From positions 1 through 6,932 of the forward strand of contig JBBSGP010000095.1 in the NCBI GenBank assembly GCA_038253885.1: a DNA stretch of 6,932 nucleotides, given 5' to 3'. The position numbers and the translations under genes are program-made. Under the pieces are notes generated by a model. It worked only from the letters and a program-made list of their open reading frames with translations, was not told the DNA's origin and searched no databases. Origin of the DNA: JALZAQ01 sp038253885. GTDB taxonomy: Bacteria; Gemmatimonadota; Gemmatimonadetes; Gemmatimonadales; Gemmatimonadaceae. How positions within the stretch are numbered: position 1 is the stretch's first letter; each line of letters begins with the position of its first letter. Of this stretch, positions 5,265 through 6,932 are shown piece after piece.

Positions 5265-5683
5265 CGATTGCTGTTGCCGAGACCGACGACCAGATCCTCG
5301 CGACGTTCGACGTCATGCACCAGCTGAGGCCTAAGCTCACCCGCGACGCCTATCTGGCGGTCATCCGGCAGATGATGCACAGCGAGGGCTTCCGCTTGGC
5401 GGCGCTCACACACGACGGCGACGTCCGCGCAGTGGCTGGCTACCGTATCCTCACCATGCTGTACTGCGGGCGCCTACTTTATGTCGATGATCTCGTGACC
5501 GATGATCGCGTCCGCTCTCGGGGCTACGGTGCACGGCTCCTGACATGGCTGAAAGACGAGGCGCGGCGGCAAGGTTGCAACGAGCTCCAGCTCATCTCCG
5601 GCGTGGCGCGAGAACAAGCGCATCGCTTCTATTTCCGCGAAGGCCTCGGCATCGAGTGCTTTCATTTCCGTACACGGCTATGA
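5261..5683 (+). CDS. GNAT-family N-acetyltransferase (second of a tandem pair)
   Basis: The 140-residue protein is a compact GNAT. Strand LAALTHDGDVRAVAGYRIL (47-64) precedes LLYVDDLVTDD (72-82). The acetyl-CoA loop R85-SRGYG-90 fits the canonical R/Q-x-x-G-x-G/A, and helix ARLLTWLKDEARRQGC follows (91-106). Motif B is represented by LISGVAREQAHRFYFREGL (111-129). This arrangement is common in short GNATs of unknown substrate. The start overlaps the previous stop as ATGA and has no strong ribosome binding site of its own, which fits translational reinitiation. Sequence identity with the first GNAT looks low, so the pair is probably not a recent duplication; the two products may act on different substrates or together. 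Confidence 0.85.
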   Translation: MTIAVAETDDQILATFDVMHQLRPKLTRDAYLAVIRQMMHSEGFRLAALTHDGDVRAVAGYRILTMLYCGRLLYVDDLVTDDRVRSRGYGARLLTWLKDEARRQGCNELQLISGVAREQAHRFYFREGLGIECFHFRTRL

Positions 5684-5699
5684 CCAGGTAGTGGCCAAC

Positions 5700-6932
5700 A
5701 TGCACCGACCTCTCCGATACCTCCTCGCCTTCGCCTTCCTCGCAACCGGAACGCGCACCCTCCCCGCGCAACCGGGCCAACCGCGGAACCTCCAGCTCGT
5801 CGCCCACCGCGACTCGCTCGAGAAGGCGCTCGAGGCGATCGCCATCATCGACCGCAAGATCATGGTCCCGATGCGAGATGGCGCGCGCATGCAGGCGGAC
5901 GTCTATCGCCCCCGCGACGACTCGAAAAAAGTGCCGATCATCTTCAGCCGCACGCCCTACAACATGAACTACTGGGACGTGCGTCTCGGTGCGCCTTCGG
6001 ACATGAGCTCGCAGCTGGAAGCGGTGAAGCGAGGCTATGCCTTCGTCGCCATGAACGAGCGCGGCCACTTCTTCTCCGAGGGCAACTACGACATCCTCGG
6101 TCCCCCGACGACCGACGGCGACGATGCCCTCACCTGGATGGCGTCCCAGCCCTGGTCCAACGGCAAGGTCGGCCTGATCGGGTGCTCATCCACGGCCGAG
6201 TGGCAGATGGCCGTTGCGGCGATGGGGAATCGTGGCCTCGCCACGATCATCCCGCAGGGATTCGGCGCCGGCGTGGGACGCGTCGCTCCCTACTTCGAGC
6301 AGGGGAATTGGTATCGCGGCGGCGCGATGCAGATGCTCTTCATCGCCTGGCTCTACGGCGAGCAGAACCAGGTCAGGCCAATGTTCCCCGCCAACACGCC
6401 GCAGGCCGAACTGGTGGGCGCCGCCAGGGAATACGATCTCTCGCAGCAGCTTCCACCGGTGGACTGGTCCGAGGCTCTGCAACGCCTGCCGGAGATGGAC
6501 ATCATCCGATCCGTCGGTGGCCCGCGGGGGATCTTCGCGGACTCGATGCCGGTGGCCACCGGCGGGGCGATGATCAAGCGCGCCCCCAACGACCCCGCGT
6601 GGTACAAGGGCGGGCTCTTCCACGACAACATGACGATCAACGTTCCCGGACTCTGGCTCATGTCCTGGTACGACGTCTCGGTCGGGCCCAACCTCGCGAC
6701 CTACAACCATGTCCGCAAAACGGCCCGCCCGGAGATCGCCAAACAGCAGTACGCGATCATCGCGCCCACTCTCCACTGCTCGTACAAGCGGGCGACCGAG
6801 AGCACGGTGGTCGGCGAGCGCAACGTCGGTGACGCTCGGCTCGATTACGATGCTCTGACCTACGGCTGGTTCGACCACTTCCTGAAAGGCGAGAGCAACG
6901 GGCTGCTCGACACCCTGCCCAAGGTGCGCTAC
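5700..6932 (+). CDS. Secreted CocE/NonD family hydrolase (peptidase S15 type), 3'-truncated by window end
   Basis: The frame starts 16 bases after GNAT 2 and stays open to the right edge (411 residues; the family usually has about 550-650). Residues 1-23 form a signal peptide (RPLRYLLAFAFLATG, cleavage likely near LPA-Q). The alpha/beta-hydrolase domain follows: KIMVPMRDGARMQADVY (53-69), the oxyanion tyrosine region SRTPYN (83-88), NERGHFFSEG (119-128), nucleophile loop GCSSTAEWQ with Ser163 (161-169), then a helical cap. Asp325 (SWYDVS) and His359 (APTLHC) complete the triad. WFDHFLKG (390-397) ends the hydrolase domain, and the expected C-terminal jelly-roll lies beyond the window. Relatives include cocaine esterase, glutaryl-7-ACA acylase and X-Pro dipeptidyl peptidase, so an exported amide or ester hydrolase is likely but the substrate is open. 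AGGTAG lies 9 bases before the ATG. Confidence 0.85.
   Translation, partial: MHRPLRYLLAFAFLATGTRTLPAQPGQPRNLQLVAHRDSLEKALEAIAIIDRKIMVPMRDGARMQADVYRPRDDSKKVPIIFSRTPYNMNYWDVRLGAPSDMSSQLEAVKRGYAFVAMNERGHFFSEGNYDILGPPTTDGDDALTWMASQPWSNGKVGLIGCSSTAEWQMAVAAMGNRGLATIIPQGFGAGVGRVAPYFEQGNWYRGGAMQMLFIAWLYGEQNQVRPMFPANTPQAELVGAAREYDLSQQLPPVDWSEALQRLPEMDIIRSVGGPRGIFADSMPVATGGAMIKRAPNDPAWYKGGLFHDNMTINVPGLWLMSWYDVSVGPNLATYNHVRKTARPEIAKQQYAIIAPTLHCSYKRATESTVVGERNVGDARLDYDALTYGWFDHFLKGESNGLLDTLPKVRY

Noticed and set aside
6182..6878. Large overlapping open frames on both strands near the right end
   Set aside because: They are shadows of the S15 hydrolase, whose frame alone has signal peptide, nucleophile loop, Asp and His motifs.

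Overview
This is a GC-rich bacterial window with strong codon bias. It holds one plus-strand gene block on each side of a minus-strand middle, plus a membrane-protein gene that runs off the left edge. The gene types are a membrane-anchored Hanks-type kinase homologue with a PEGA domain, a SnoaL-fold lipoprotein, an alkylmercury-lyase-like protein, GNAT acetyltransferases and a secreted S15/CocE hydrolase. This mix is typical of soil and sediment phyla such as Gemmatimonadota or Acidobacteriota. No marker gene is present, so the phylum is an inference only.

Layout. Bases 1-621 (minus) encode the N-terminal 207 residues of a polytopic membrane protein with a TTG start. Only 43 bases away, on the plus strand, 665-2209 encodes a kinase-fold protein with one membrane helix and a C-terminal PEGA domain. 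Every catalytic motif except the ATP-site lysine is degraded. After a 212-base intergenic region with an FNR/CRP-type palindrome and a perfect Shine-Dalgarno sequence comes a SnoaL/NTF2-like lipoprotein (2422-2967). Next are a degenerate tRNA-Cys-like element (3001-3083) and a hairpin between convergent genes (3108-3132). Bases 3844-3137 (minus) hold a MerB-like alkylmercury-lyase family gene. Bases 3845-4311 hold no recognisable intact gene. A C-terminal AlkD-type DNA glycosylase remnant lies at 4611-4312 (minus). From 4755 to the right edge is a likely plus-strand operon: GNAT 1, GNAT 2 (ATGA overlap with the first) and the start of a secreted CocE/NonD (peptidase S15) hydrolase.

The main discovery candidate is the MerB-like gene. 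The reading frame is interrupted once, by UGA at 3400-3398, exactly where I recall Cys in homologues. The same frame then continues for 86 family-like codons to a UAG stop. Nineteen bases after the UGA there is a perfect 7-bp hairpin with a GGUC loop, which fits the spacing and loop rules of a bacterial SECIS element. The simplest reading is a selenocysteine-containing MerB-like protein of 235 residues with Sec149. A nonsense mutation is the main alternative. The selenocysteine machinery (selA, selB, selC, selD) is not in this window.

The genes do not form one pathway. The left part looks like signalling and envelope functions. The middle (tRNA-like fossil, possible selenoprotein, AlkD fragment, decayed spacer) looks like a region of turnover. 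The right part is a small acetyltransferase/hydrolase operon.
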